Assembly: GCA_033977485.1 (NCBI GenBank) | Contig: CM066994.1 | Coordinates: 86,770,371-86,834,370, forward strand | Reading direction: 5' to 3' | DNA length: 64,000 bases | Source of the DNA: Hydrangea macrophylla | Lineage: Eukaryota > Streptophyta > Magnoliopsida > Cornales > Hydrangeaceae | Shown here: positions 1-11,441 of the stretch, one piece after another | How positions within the stretch are numbered: the first letter of the stretch is position 1 | How the letters are laid out: each line of letters begins with the position of its first letter | Notes under the pieces: generated by a model | The model's database searches: none | The model's input: only the letters and a program-made list of their open reading frames with translations | Told to the model about the DNA's origin: nothing | Translations under genes and position numbers: made by a program

Positions 1-242
1 CGTCAACTTATAAAAGTCGAGTGAATGTAAATACTTATAGAATATCAATAGGTATGCTATATAATAAAACATCATTAAAAATCATCTCGTCGACACTCAC
101 TACACGTGACCATTAATACCAACCAGACCATAACATAGATTCTTGGATCCACATTTAACACGTACATCTGCATCTCACATTACTTAGTTTACTTTACGAA
201 TAACCCTTTACTAACCTGGTACGTAGCCCTACACATCTCAAC

Positions 243-592
243 CCATTAAGCCCGACACGAAGTCCCAACTCTACCATACGTAAGCTTGACCAGTATTCCC
301 AGGTCTACTACATGTAAGCCTGACACATAGTCCTAGCTCTACAACATATAATCATGACACTTTGTCCCAGATTTCTACACACATAAGCCTGTCATGCAGT
401 TCCAGCTTTCTAACACCTAAGCCGGACACGGAGCCCCAGCTTTATAACACATAAGCCAGACACGCAGTCCCAGCTTTTTAACATATAAGCCTACCATATA
501 GTAATAGCTTCCTCCACAAATAAGTCTGACACGTAGTCCTAGCTTTCTCCACATATAAGCCTGACACATACTCCCAACTTTCTAACAAACAC
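243..592. repeat. Degenerate 35-bp minisatellite, about 10 units
   Basis: About ten head-to-tail units of roughly 35 bp are visible. Each contains variants of 'taagcctgacac', then 'agtcccagctttct', then 'acacat'. Units differ from one another at many positions, so the array is old. No ORF runs through it and no function is suggested. The flanks 1-242 and 593-740 hold nothing I recognise. Confidence 0.75.
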
Positions 593-1260
593 ACCTCATA
601 CACCTCTGGACCTCTCTCTTGGACCACCATAACATAAGTATTCCCGAAACCAACTTTCTTTACAAACGACCATACCTGACTATCCCAACGTATTAGGATA
701 CCATACCCGATATCACACGATCTCCTCTATCGCATTTCTACACCTAACCAAGAATAGTATTGATCTCTACAATCAATAGACCCATTGCTTTGTATGTCGG
801 ATTCATACAGTCAACCCCAATTGATTGGACGCAAGGCTTGTTTTGGTTTGGTTTGGTTGTAATGTGACAGTAGATCAAAACCCTCAATAAAACCAATTTT
901 TTTGCACATTGAAATTGCTCTCTGGTTCCATTGAAGGGATGAGAACTCATAAATTGAACCCCACAAATTTAAAAATAATTAGAACTAACCTTGAAATAGC
1001 ATCTCAATCATTAAAAACTTCTCTGTTGCTTAAGGAAGAACTCAATTCAGCACGTCAGAAACCCAAAATATTGAAGATCTCTTTGAACTTTGTATATGCA
1101 TGGGATTCCTTTCTTGACCTAAATCGTCAGGAGGAAAGAAAAAATAATTAAGATTTAGAAATATGACAAAAATATATGATGGTGGCCATGGCCGCTGACT
1201 GCGGCCCTTTGCTCGCCGTAATGTGTGATGATGGTGGTGGTCCGGCAGCGAATAAGAAAA
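593..1260. other. No recognisable feature
   Basis: AT-rich DNA with only short ORFs on either strand and no domain-like translation, tRNA, or inverted repeat that I can see. A short (GGTTT)n-like stretch lies at 840-860. Confidence 0.5.
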
Positions 1261-1262
1261 AT

Positions 1263-1530
1263 GGAGAGAGAGAGAGAGAGTGGTGGATTTATTAGTGTAT
1301 TTCTCTAGTGAGAAAGAGAGGGGCTTCAATAGAGAGAATAGAAAAAAGAGATAAAATTTATTAGTGTATTTCTCTAGTGAGAAAGAGAGGGGCTGCGATA
1401 GAGAGAAAAGAAAAAAGAGATAATGAGAGCTTGGAAGAGAGAGAGAGAGAGAGAGAGAGAGCTAGAGAGAAATGTGAAGCCAGCCTCCAAGACTGTGTGA
1501 GTTCCAAGAGAGAAGAGAGGACATGGATAA

Positions 1531-1597
<67 letters not shown>
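1263..1597. repeat. GA/GT microsatellites with a 69-bp tandem duplication
   Basis: (GA)n runs occur at 1263-1280, 1434-1462 and 1534-1569, the last passing directly into (GT)n at 1569-1597. A 69-bp unit beginning 'tttattagtgtatttctc' is present twice, at about 1288-1356 and 1357-1425. The short ORFs here translate to Arg-Glu or Ser-Leu repeats and are artefacts of the simple repeat. Confidence 0.9.
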
Positions 1598-1599
<2 letters not shown>

Positions 1600-2390
1600 G
1601 GGAGGGGGGAAGGTGAATCAAAATTTGAAATCAAATCCAATCTCAATCTCTCAATCTTGTGATTTATTTCAAAACTTAATCCCAACCATCCAATGTTTAA
1701 AAGAAACATAGATGTCTTGTCAAGACCTTCCTAATTTGTTATATAGATTGAACAAAAACCCTAAAATATGTGTATGTATGTACATGTGTGTGTCTGTCTA
1801 CGTGCATGAATGTACTGTGTGTGTCGGCTTATGTGAGGGTGTGTGTATCGGCGTGTATGTGTATGTGTCTTACTTTAGTTGTCGATCAGAGATGTTGCTA
1901 GTTCCTTCCTACTTCGATTTCCAATTCGTTGTCGATGAAGATCATCGGTTGAGGCTAACAATCGTTTGAGATAAGTTTCTCTTAGTGTGCAAAAGTGATA
2001 CTGAGCTCTCCAAAATTTTTCTTACATGTTTTTGCCTTCTTTATTAATAAAGTGTAAAAGAGTAACTTTACCTATTCTGTTAACATCATCCATCAAATGT
2101 AACGGAGAGGGGAAGTTACTAGTATTTTTTTCAAAACTGAGCTGCAGTCGCTGGTAGTATGTTATATCTAAAGGGAGGTCAATGATATTTACCCTATTGT
2201 TAATTATTCCTATATATATATATGTATGTAATGAGTAATCAAAAAATAACTAACATCTAATAATGAGTAACCAAGAAGCTACATTCTCGATAAGCAAGTA
2301 TGATGCTGTGGTGAAGGTAGATAAGCTGCCCAGACATTCATACACCATACAAACAGGCCGCAGATAAAAATCAAACCCAAAGTTCCCCAA
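1600..2390. other. No recognisable feature
   Basis: Contains a TG-rich low-complexity patch (about 1770-1870) and a short (TA)n at about 2213-2222. No gene or structured element is supported. Confidence 0.5.
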
Positions 2391-2710
2391 GGCTATGTTT
2401 GGTTAGTGGATATAGGGAGGGAACAAAAAATAAAATTTGAAGGAAAATACTTTCTTATATGTGTTTGGTTAATAAAGTAGATGTGAGAAAATCAGAAGGA
2501 AGCGAAAATATGGCCAATAAAAAAATAGAAATAAATTTTGTGAGTCACTTTGCTTCCTCTTTTCTAGAATTTCTACTATTTTTTTGAAAGTTTCTAACTT
2601 AATATTTAATGCTATTTAAGCATGAAGGAAAACACAGGGGAAATGGTCTTTCTTTTAGTTTTGTTTTTCCTTTTCTTTTCCTTCTCCAAATGTACAAACC
2701 AAACAGAGGC
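2391..2710. mobile_element. Probable MITE with GTTTGGTT-type inverted ends
   Basis: The left end 'ggctatgtttggtt' and the reverse complement of the right end, 'gcctctgtttggtt', match at 12 of 14 positions. The interior is AT-rich and non-coding. Flanking trinucleotides are CAA and TAA, close to the TAA/TTA duplication of PIF/Harbinger (Tourist-like) elements but not identical. Size (about 320 bp) fits a MITE. Confidence 0.5.
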
Positions 2711-2882
2711 TAAAACTTAATGTGTATTTGTTCCACCTAAATACAAAGAAATCCCCATAAAAATGAATAAAAGAATCGAAATGTTAATTATTTCTAGCAA
2801 AATGAGTAAGGAGATTGAATGATCCAATTCCATAGTTCATATCATGATTAGTAAGTACTAGTGGCTAGAAAGAAGAGACTAA

Positions 2883-5800
2883 GGGTGCGTTTGATAAACT
2901 TTTTTTCCATGAAAATATTTTCTTTACAAATTTTTCACATTTTGTAGTACGGAGTGTTTGATTACCTAAATTTCTCATAGAATATTTTGCCACAAAAGAG
3001 TCACGTGACCATATTTTCCTCGATTTTGAGAAAAATCAATTCCACCCCGACCCCCTAAAAATCATATTCCATGGAAAATTTTTGAGAAGCCAGATCGATC
3101 GAACGCCCGACTCTTGATTTCGACTCTCAACTCTCTCTGGATTGAAAACTCTTTCATCGCAAGCCTCAGAGTCGGTACTCTCTCTCTCTCTCTCTAAATC
3201 TAGTAATTGTATATACAGACCTGAATCTGTATATGTATATATGCATATATATACATGTATAGATTATGAAATATATATATGCAGATACATATACATATTC
3301 TACAGTCGGCTCGTCTTCCAATCTCTCTACAGATCGCACAAAGATAGGATTTCTCCTCTCAAGCCTATTCCTTTCATCTGTCATCGCTCTCTCGCTCGAT
3401 TAAAACAAGGTTCGATTTTTCTATCAGTAGATCATCTATATTCTTTGATCAGTTTAACTGAATATATATGTATATATATACACACACACACACATATATA
3501 ATAAATATGATTGGGTTTTGAGCTTTTCATGAGTTTTGGAAGGATTTTTCGATAGTTCAGCTAAATTTGTATGATTAATTGCTTCAATACTTGCTTAGTT
3601 GGTGAGTTCTTGCCCTAAGCTTTGTGATATATATTGGAAATAAGTACATTGATACATACAAATTGGTATATAGCATCGCATTCAAAGATTAATAATGTTA
3701 ATCTGTTACCCTCTGTTTGGTTGCTAAGAGTAGGTAGTAAAATATGAACAGATTGTGCAATAAGTATGTCCTATGAACTTTTTGGTGAATATGCATATGT
3801 ATAAATTTGCTTTTCCTCGGCATTGGGTTACTTCATTTTCTCAAATTGAAGTTCAAATATATTGATATAGATAGTATACAGATAGTATACAAAGATGAAC
3901 TTCTGGGTTTGATGTAGTAGGATGAAAAATATAACTAACCTGACATTTTCTAAGGCACCTTACTGAAAAAACACACAAGACTAATCAAGTGAAATTGTGG
4001 GCTTAGCTATGTCAATAAAAAAAAATGTTGCAAACCTGGGCAACATCTAAGGTACAATATTCTAATTTAAACTTAAATTTCTCTAAAAAAAATTAAAATC
4101 CTCATACATGAAAAAAAATATATATTTTCTTATACTACACCCCTTGTTTCCACCATTAAAAAGACTGTAAAACAGATGGATGGTCAGTCCATCGATTATT
4201 CAAATAATGTACATTGAAGGATTTTTCATTCAGTCATCATGTTAATGATGGCATTTCATGAATTAGTTTGTTATACTAGTAAGATTTGATGATATGGTTT
4301 TTGATTTTTAGTCCTGCTTGGAAATCTGATTTGATGATATAGTTTTTTTTTAAAAAAACTGGTCCAGCTTGGTTGGAATGAGGTTTGCGTGGGACAAATT
4401 TTAAAGCTAAATGTCATGAGTTTGACTTCTTTTGGTGTGCAAGCTGACCATGACAATACTCTTGACTTGCTTATTGTTGCTAGTTAGTATGTAGGGGTTT
4501 ACGCTACTTGCCCGATCTTGGAGAGGTTTTCATGTTATAAGAAAAGATAGTAATTGTGTTTTGTCTCACAAAAATTATTCTGAGTCCTATCATAATTATC
4601 AGGCTGCTTATGGTGATGGTGGTTCTTTCACATCCTAAACTTAGGCAGTGATCAAGAAAGAAATATGCAGTTGTTGTGGCTAATATCAAGTGTTTTGTCA
4701 CATAAAAATTATTCTGAGTCTTGTCATAATATCAAGTGTTTCGATTTTTTTAGCACGCATGTTAGCATATAAAGTACTATCTCAGGATTTTGGAACTGAC
4801 AGAGAGAATTAGTAGTATCAGGACATACATCATAAGTCTGGTGCTTGTTTATGGAGACTATAGCTATAGATCCCAAGTTTTCAACTCCAATGATTCTAAA
4901 TAGATGAAAATCTCTCAACTATTCACTGGTAGGAAATTTTTAAAATTCCATTTGATTAGGCCTTTGTTCAGTTTATTGAACTCTTGCTTTTATTTTGCCA
5001 ATATTCTATTGCTTGCTTTGTTCAAATTGCTAAGTTGATAAAGCTTCCATTTGTAATGCATCAGAAACACTCTTTGCTAGTAAGGCATTCACATGCTTGG
5101 CCTTCACATGCTTGGCCTTTAGTGCGGATGGAATTTCGTTGATTTCTCGATCAGAGGTTGGCATGGTTCTAGTTTGGGACACTAAACCCAGAACATCACA
5201 TTTTTAAGTAAGCGAAAGGTAAGTCTACATGATCAAAATTGGTTCTAACTTGCTTAATTTTTCTATAGTATTGGTAATACAAAACATGGAGTAAATTTAT
5301 ACCAACGAGTCCTTTTTTTTATTTGAAAATGGATCATTAACATTTGGTTTGTTGTTTCCGCATTATATCGTATATTTTGCCGCTTAAATTTGACGAGGCC
5401 GATGCTATTATTTGGACCGGGGGGGGGGGGAGATGACTAAGGCTGTAGTTTACTTGAAACTTGCCACCTGAGTTGGTGAAATAGTCGCGACTCATAAAAG
5501 GAATTACTCCAGCAACTATCGTCAATTTCACGTGATCAAGCCTTATTTTTTTTTAACTTTTATGGGCACTTCTTATTTTCCATTGGGCCCTGAAGTTTCA
5601 ATGAAGTTTGGAGCATGAAATGTACTAATTTTCATATTGTACTTCTCCCGTTTGTGAGATTGACTATTGATATGAGTAATTGTCTCAATTGCTTGAATTT
5701 GTATCATTTTCAAACTGTTTGATTATGATTCATAGGTTAATTGTTTGAAAAAAATGTAAGTTTTCAATGAAAAATGTTAATTTTTCATATAAAATTATTG

Positions 5801-6037
5801 CAATCAAACAGCAAAAAAGTTACTTTCTATGGAAAATGACCAATTTTCATTGAAATATAGTAACAATCAAATAGCAAAACTAGATTTTCTATGGAAAATG
5901 TAGGATTTTCAAGCCAGAAAATAATTGCAATCAAACAGTCCCAAATTTTATTTCTATGGAAAAAAATTTCAAGTAAATTAATTCCCTGAAAAAAATTTCT
6001 TTTCAACCCATTTTCTACCTTACCATCAAACGCACCC
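2883..6037. mobile_element. Probable 3.15-kb PIF/Harbinger-like non-autonomous element
   Basis: A 13-bp perfect terminal inverted repeat, GGGTGCGTTTGAT, lies at 2883-2895 and inverted at 6025-6037. It is flanked by TAA on both sides (2880-2882 and 6038-6040), the hallmark duplication of PIF/Harbinger elements. Subterminal DNA on the right repeats an AATCAAACAG... TTTCTATGGAAAAT theme about three times (5800-5965), with related copies near the left end (2905-3085). No transposase-like ORF is present; the largest ORFs inside are about 60-120 codons and driven by simple repeats. Interior 3100-3500 has a (CT)n tract and UTR-like sequence that could be captured host DNA. Two unrelated ends facing each other by chance is the alternative. 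Confidence 0.5.
3180..3500. repeat. (CT)n, (TA)n and (AC)n simple repeats
   Basis: A (CT)n tract starts at 3178, AT-rich dinucleotide runs occupy about 3220-3300, and (TA)n passes into (AC)n at about 3466-3500. The 119-codon plus-strand ORF over this stretch is low complexity and not credible as a gene. Confidence 0.8.
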
Positions 6038-6321
6038 TAATATATTGAAACAATTCCACCACAAACTCTAACAGATCTATGAACAACCTAGATCAAAATG
6101 AGAAAAACATACCTATATACATATCATCGGAACCCAACATTGAATTCACAGCCAAAACATGATCAAATTCCACATCAAAATCCGAGTATATCTCCCTCTG
6201 GAAAAACACAAACAAGTTAACAAAAATCCCAAACCTATCCAACGAAAAATTCATCTCATGATTCTTTCACAACTCGGATTTAGAGTTGGAAAAGAAAAAA
6301 AGATCGAACACGTTTTTTAAA

Positions 6322-6756
6322 TGGATAATTAGATTTCAGTCAATTTTATGTACGAAATTTAAAAGTCTGTCTACTACTTTTTAAAAATTAAAAAATATCA
6401 ACAATGAATAAAAAAAAATTAAACGCCAATAAAAATTAGCTTTTTAATGGTCATTTTGCATTTTAGTCGACTTTTTATTTTCAACATTCTGAACTTGCAC
6501 CACAACGTTTGAAGATTTGCTGACGTTGTGAAGAGTTGCACCTGATTTTTAAACGGATTGCTCTTTGTGTTTGGAAGAGTAGCTCCCAACATTTCGAAGA
6601 GTTGCTCCCACTCGTATAAAAAGTTGCTCCAAACCGTCATGTAAAATTTGATAACTTTTTTATTTTACAAAAAAAGTTGATATTTTTTCAATTTTAAAAA
6701 AGTAGTAGACTGACTTTTAATTTTGACACAAAAAATGACTGAAATGTAATTATCCA
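6322..6756. mobile_element. MITE with 9-bp target duplication (Mutator-like)
   Basis: Inverted ends 'tggataattagatttcag' and the complement of the right end, 'tggataattacatttcag', begin long inverted repeats of roughly 100 bp. A perfect 9-bp duplication TTTTTTAAA flanks the element at 6313-6321 and 6757-6765. Length is 435 bp and the centre is non-coding. A 9-bp duplication with long inverted ends is characteristic of Mutator-like MITEs. Confidence 0.8.
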
Positions 6757-6765
6757 TTTTTTAAA

Positions 6766-7850
6766 CTCCGGCACAGGTAAGGGATATTAAAAAAAATATT
6801 AGGATTATGAGTGTGGTTCATGAACCAGGGACAAATCAGAGATATCGATCAAGCAGCGAGGAGTTAAGATTATTTCTTACCAGTGATTGTACTATTTGGC
6901 AAAGAGAGAGGCGAACTACCCGCGCACAGCAACAAAAATATGGCTGGCGCGCTGTGAAAGAGAGGGACGAACCATTTGGGGGAAAACCCATATTTGAACA
7001 CAACCTTTTGTGCACAACTAATTAAAGTATATCTATCTATTTTTTGTGTTATTATGGGGTCCATTAACATTACACGATAGCACAAGAGAAAGATAGACAC
7101 ACTTTTGTGAGTTGCCTGCACAAAAAATTGTGAGAGAGTTGTCTGTGAAATTTTATCCTATTTCTAGAAACGTTTTGTTCTCCACTCGATTAAAATTAGT
7201 ATTAACACGTCACAATCAAAATGTGTGAGTGCTTTTTTTTTTTATCAAAAAATGTGTGCCAAAATTTCCCACATTATATTCAGGGACAATGCTTTGCTAC
7301 AAAATTCACTTTCGTAGCCAATATTGGTTTATGGGGGAACAAACTGATCATTTTGTACCAAGAAATTATTAATTGAGGAAGGGTTTTGATTTAGTCCAGA
7401 AAATTTCCATAATATGTGAATTTCTTGTAGTGATATATCAAACATGTTATAGTTTTGATTTGTGAGAGTTTTTGGCCATATATTTTTACAAAATTCGGAA
7501 GTTTAGCGATTGTAATCCTTATTATATGTAGTGATTTTTCAACTCCTCCTCTGCACAGCTTGCCCCTTTGTAATTCCATATGTACATTTTTCACTTTTTA
7601 TTGATAGTAAGAGTCTATCGCTAACTATAATTTATAAAGTTTAGACTTGCATAAAAGAATTTGGGTTGAGCCAAATAGGTAAGCAGAGAAGCATTGGGTA
7701 AAGTATTTAAGGTGGCATGGGTTGAATTACAATGGGGTATATACACTACATACATATATATTTTAAATATTTCTGTGGACTCTATTACAATTGGATCAAT
7801 ATAGTACAATGTGAAAATTTAATATTGGACCCTACTTAAAATTTTTCGAG
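6766..7850. other. No recognisable feature
   Basis: AT-rich; only short ORFs without recognisable domains. I see no RNA gene, repeat array or element ends. Confidence 0.5.
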
Positions 7851-7932
7851 CCATTCTGAAGAGCAAAAAAAAAAAACGAAATTTGAAGCCCTAGACGACC
7901 GCCTACCTCGCCTATACTCAAGGCCGACCCTG
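7851..7932. mobile_element. Possible hAT terminus fragment
   Basis: Read on the minus strand the sequence starts 'cagggtcggccttgagtat' and continues into a 'ggcgaggtaggcggtcg' motif. This resembles the CAGGGCCGGC-type ends of plant hAT elements. I could not find a matching opposite end or an 8-bp duplication, so this may be a relic. Confidence 0.35.
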
Positions 7933-7996
7933 CATGTTTAGCCTCCATTAAATTATAGCAGCAACACTTCTGAAATCCTTTCAGTGATAAAATCTA

Positions 7997-8290
7997 GGGT
8001 AAATTGCATTTTGCACCCTCAAACTATACCGTATTTTGTACTTTGGTCCGTAAACTATCATTTTTTGCATTTTGGTCCCTCAACTATCATTTTGTGGCAG
8101 TTTGCCCCCTCTCTCACTTTTAGTGACAAAAAAAGTCACTTTTTAGTGACACCAAAAGTGACGCTAAAAGTGATGGAGGGGGCAAACTGCCACAAAATGA
8201 TAGTTGAGGGACTAAAATGCAAAAAATGATAGTTTAGGGATCAAAGTGCAAAACATGGTATAGTTTGAGGGTGCAAAATGCAATTTACCC
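7997..8290. mobile_element. Foldback MITE with near-perfect 9-bp duplication (Mutator-like)
   Basis: The element folds back almost completely. The left arm begins 'gggtaaattgcattttgca' and the right arm is its complement, with a short spacer around 8125-8150 that itself repeats AGTGAC. Flanking 9-mers are TAAAATCTA (7988-7996) and TTAAATCTA (8291-8299), matching at 8 of 9. The overlapping 81-codon ORF is just the translation of one arm. Confidence 0.85.
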
Positions 8291-8337
8291 TTAAATCTAA
8301 GGTCTCCCAACCACAAATCTGTACACATTAATCCTAG

Positions 8338-8770
8338 AATTTTTTTTACCCAAACCACCACTGTAGGACCAATATATACACAACTCATCATTTTGTCAAC
8401 TTATTTCCCAAACCCATCACTTTTTTTAAAGTCACTAGTTCAAGCGGCGACTTCACCCAAAATTTTTTTATAGAAGTCGCTAGTTCACATCGTGACTTTT
8501 GGCCAAATGAGAAGTCGCTAGTTGAACTAGTGATTTCTCCTTTTCACTTTCTTCATGTGAGAGATTCTAGTGTGTATATGAAGAGAAGTCGCTAGTTCGT
8601 TGCGCCCAGAAGTCGCGAGTTGGACTAGCGATTTCTACAGATTTTTTTTGGTGAAGTCGTTACTTCAACTAGCGACTTTAAAAAAATGATGAGTTTAAGA
8701 AATAAGTTGAAACAGTAATGGTTTGTGTATATACTGTTCCTACAGTGATGGTTTGGGTAAAAAATTCCAC
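8338..8770. mobile_element. Foldback MITE with arms of about 110 bp
   Basis: The left arm, starting near 'ttttttacccaaaccac', is mirrored by the complement of the right arm ending near 8765. Both arms contain variants of 'aagtcgctagtt', and the interior repeats this motif several more times. Flanking duplication is weak (6 of 9 at best), so exact ends are uncertain. Confidence 0.65.
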
Positions 8771-9078
8771 ATTCCTATCCTAGCTAATTTGTCTTGTACA
8801 AATTAGTTCCCTTATGTTTTCTTTTTTGCTTCAGAAACCTAATATTTTTATTGAGCTTTAGCCATCACATGCTAAGAACACAAAAGACTAACATAAAACC
8901 CATGCGCTACGTTTTTTATCCCATTAGGTCATTTTCACTTTTTTGGTCAAATATATCATTTCAAGACTAAAAAGGTTCAAATTCCCATAATTTTTGTTCT
9001 GAAAGTCCAATTTTCGCAAAATTTGATGTTTTGAGCCAGCAAAATGAGATCTATCAAATGAGATCAATATTCACTAAG
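8771..9078. other. No recognisable feature
   Basis: Ordinary AT-rich DNA between a MITE and the solo LTR; nothing supported. Confidence 0.5.
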
Positions 9079-11124
9079 AAAATTGTAACACCCGTACCCG
9101 GAGAACGGGTTAATTATCATTTTTATATGCATTGATTAATATAATTAGTGTATAAAAGGGATTTAGGGAAGGTTTGGACTCACCCGTGAAAAAGTGTTCA
9201 GTAAAGAAACACAGTTGAAATAGTCCCCAGTGAGGAGGGACAGGTATTGGAGTGAGACCCAGTGAAGGGCTCGGATAAAATGAAATTTGCATTTTATACG
9301 TTAAATGCATTTATGTGATTACATGAATATTTGCTTAAATACTTTCATGTTATATGATGATTTATGTGTTAGCATTTGATATTAGTTTGGACACCCAAAT
9401 AAGGGTATAAATGAACAGATTTATAATTAGTAGGTGCGATAGCAACTTTACAAAATATTTTAGACCCACGTTGGAACCCATACGGGACTTAGACAAATAC
9501 TTAGTAGATAATTGGGTAGTTAATGAAATGTTGGGGGATTTCATAATAGGAACTTAAGAAATTCCGGGGGTATAAATGAAAAGAGGGAAAAATAGGGTGA
9601 TGACACCTCATGCTTTTGTGCATGAGTGTGTGTGTGTGTCAAAACATGAGACTTGTCTCATATTTGCTGAAATTAACAAGAGAAAGAAGGAGCTCGGGAG
9701 AGAAGACGGAACTGTCACCGACGATGTTGTTCGTCGTTCCGTCGCCGTCATTTGCCGGATTTACAATCCGAGACCACTTTTGGACTCGTGGAGGTAAGAG
9801 GATCATATGCACGTAATTTGTTTTCATTTTCGGCAATATTTTTCCAGCAACCATTCTTGATAGATGATGTTTGTTGTACTAAAACTATGTAGGATTCATT
9901 TGGGGTAGAAATTGAACTTGGATTTGGTGCAATTCAACATCTTCTAGCTTAATTTGGGTATAATCTCGCTAAGGTGAGTTTTCTAACTAAATAGTGGTAG
10001 TTTAAGGTATCAATGATCTTATTTATGTTTGAGTTATAGAAATCATGCTTAGAAGCTATAAAATTGTTAAATTGTGATTTACATGTCAATTGTATGAAAA
10101 GTTGCTATGATTATGTGCTTACATGCTTATATGTTTATGTGGTATTCAATGAGCACCAGGTAAATGATTCATCGTTGGGAGTAAGAAGGGTGGTGAAGAG
10201 GAAGAATCTGGGAAATACGGAAGTCCAAGTAATAGAAGTGACCACGGGACCAAGGGAGGTCTTCGGGTTTGAATGAATCATTGAACCGGTGACTCGACGA
10301 TTACGGATATGAATTATGCGTTATTTGTAGCATTGCACATGTTAAACATTCAATCATGTTTATATTTCTCACTAAGCGTAATGCTTAAGAAAACCACTTT
10401 CCTTTTTCTGTTGTGGTAAATAACAACCACCTCAGGTACGGAGCAATATCCTGAGGGAAAGTGACGTGCTCGGGAATGGGGGGAGAAATTCAGGACTTGT
10501 AGATATGTTTTAAACTAGTAATAGGGTGTAACTTGTGGCTCAGAATCCTTACCTTGTGGATTGAGGCTTTGATTCATATGTTTAATGTAAATCTGAAAGA
10601 ACCTATGTAAGTTTCTATGTAATCGGTTGGTTTATGTGTAAGTCGTATGTTTGGATCATTTCGACAAGTTCGGATACATGGGTTGTAGACTTTGGTCAAG
10701 TTTCTTTTTGTAATCAAATATTTTGCAAAGTTTGACCATCTTGTGGGAAGACTTTGTGTAAATGCCTAACTTGATTCAAGAAAATCAAAGTTCATAATTT
10801 AGATGCTTGGTGATGTTTGAGAATGTTTGGAAATAGTTTGATATGGTTCCTTAATGTGCCATGTTGTGGGAGTTTCATGGGGTATTAGTTTTTACCATAA
10901 GTTGAGCTTTAAGACTTGTTTTGATGCAAATGAAATGGAATTCATGGTTCAAAATGTTTGGGAATGTTTATGTATGTTGATTGGTTTGTTTATGAAAGTT
11001 TTGAACAATTGGGACTGCTTTTAAAATGTTTTTGGAGGTGTCCATAAGGTTTGATGTGGTATTGGTGAAGTTTAGAGCTTTTAAAACAGAATTTTTCTGT
11101 TAAAATTTGACTTCTGCAGAAACC

Positions 11125-11227
11125 GGATCGATCCGGGCCTTGAGCGGATCGATCCAGAGTAGCTAGATTGTGCAGAAATAGCATTCTGCCAAATTTGGAT
11201 CGATCCGGTTTTGGGGCGGATCGATCC
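11125..11227. promoter_or_regulatory. Four GGATCGATCC palindromes in the solo LTR
   Basis: Perfect 10-bp palindromes start at 11125, 11146, 11197 and 11218, giving spacings of 21, 51 and 21 bp. The same quartet occurs in both LTRs of element B with spacings 23, 50, 23. A regulatory or protein-binding role is inference. Confidence 0.6.
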
Positions 11228-11441
11228 ACAGGCCATTTTGTTGCACTGTCGGCTTTTACGAAAACAGACATAACTCTCTTTAAAAACTCGGATTCGCATG
11301 TCGTTTTCTGCGTTGGAACTGGGACTCAAAGACTTATCTTTTGGTATAAAATTTGCTATACCTTATTAATTACCATTTTATTTTTGGGGGCTGTTTTGTA
11401 ACAATAGAGTTGTTTTATATTGATTAACATATGAGTTTCTT

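Noticed and set aside
744..1151. Overlapping small ORFs as a host gene
   Set aside because: No splice-like structure, domain or codon pattern; both strands are equally open.
1361..1711. ORFs on both strands over the GA/GT repeats
   Set aside because: They are Ser-Leu, Arg-Glu or Val-Cys translations of simple repeats.
3142..3501. 119-codon plus-strand ORF
   Set aside because: Composition is driven by CT, TA and AC repeats; no domain, and it lies inside a probable transposon.
6807..7025. 72-codon ORF as a small gene
   Set aside because: Short, no family resemblance, and overlapped by an equally long antisense ORF.
7261..7400. 'cagggacaatgc' as a second hAT end pairing with 7932
   Set aside because: The inner sequence does not match the right end and no 8-bp duplication is present.
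7984..8229. 81-codon ORF
   Set aside because: Translation of one arm of a foldback MITE.
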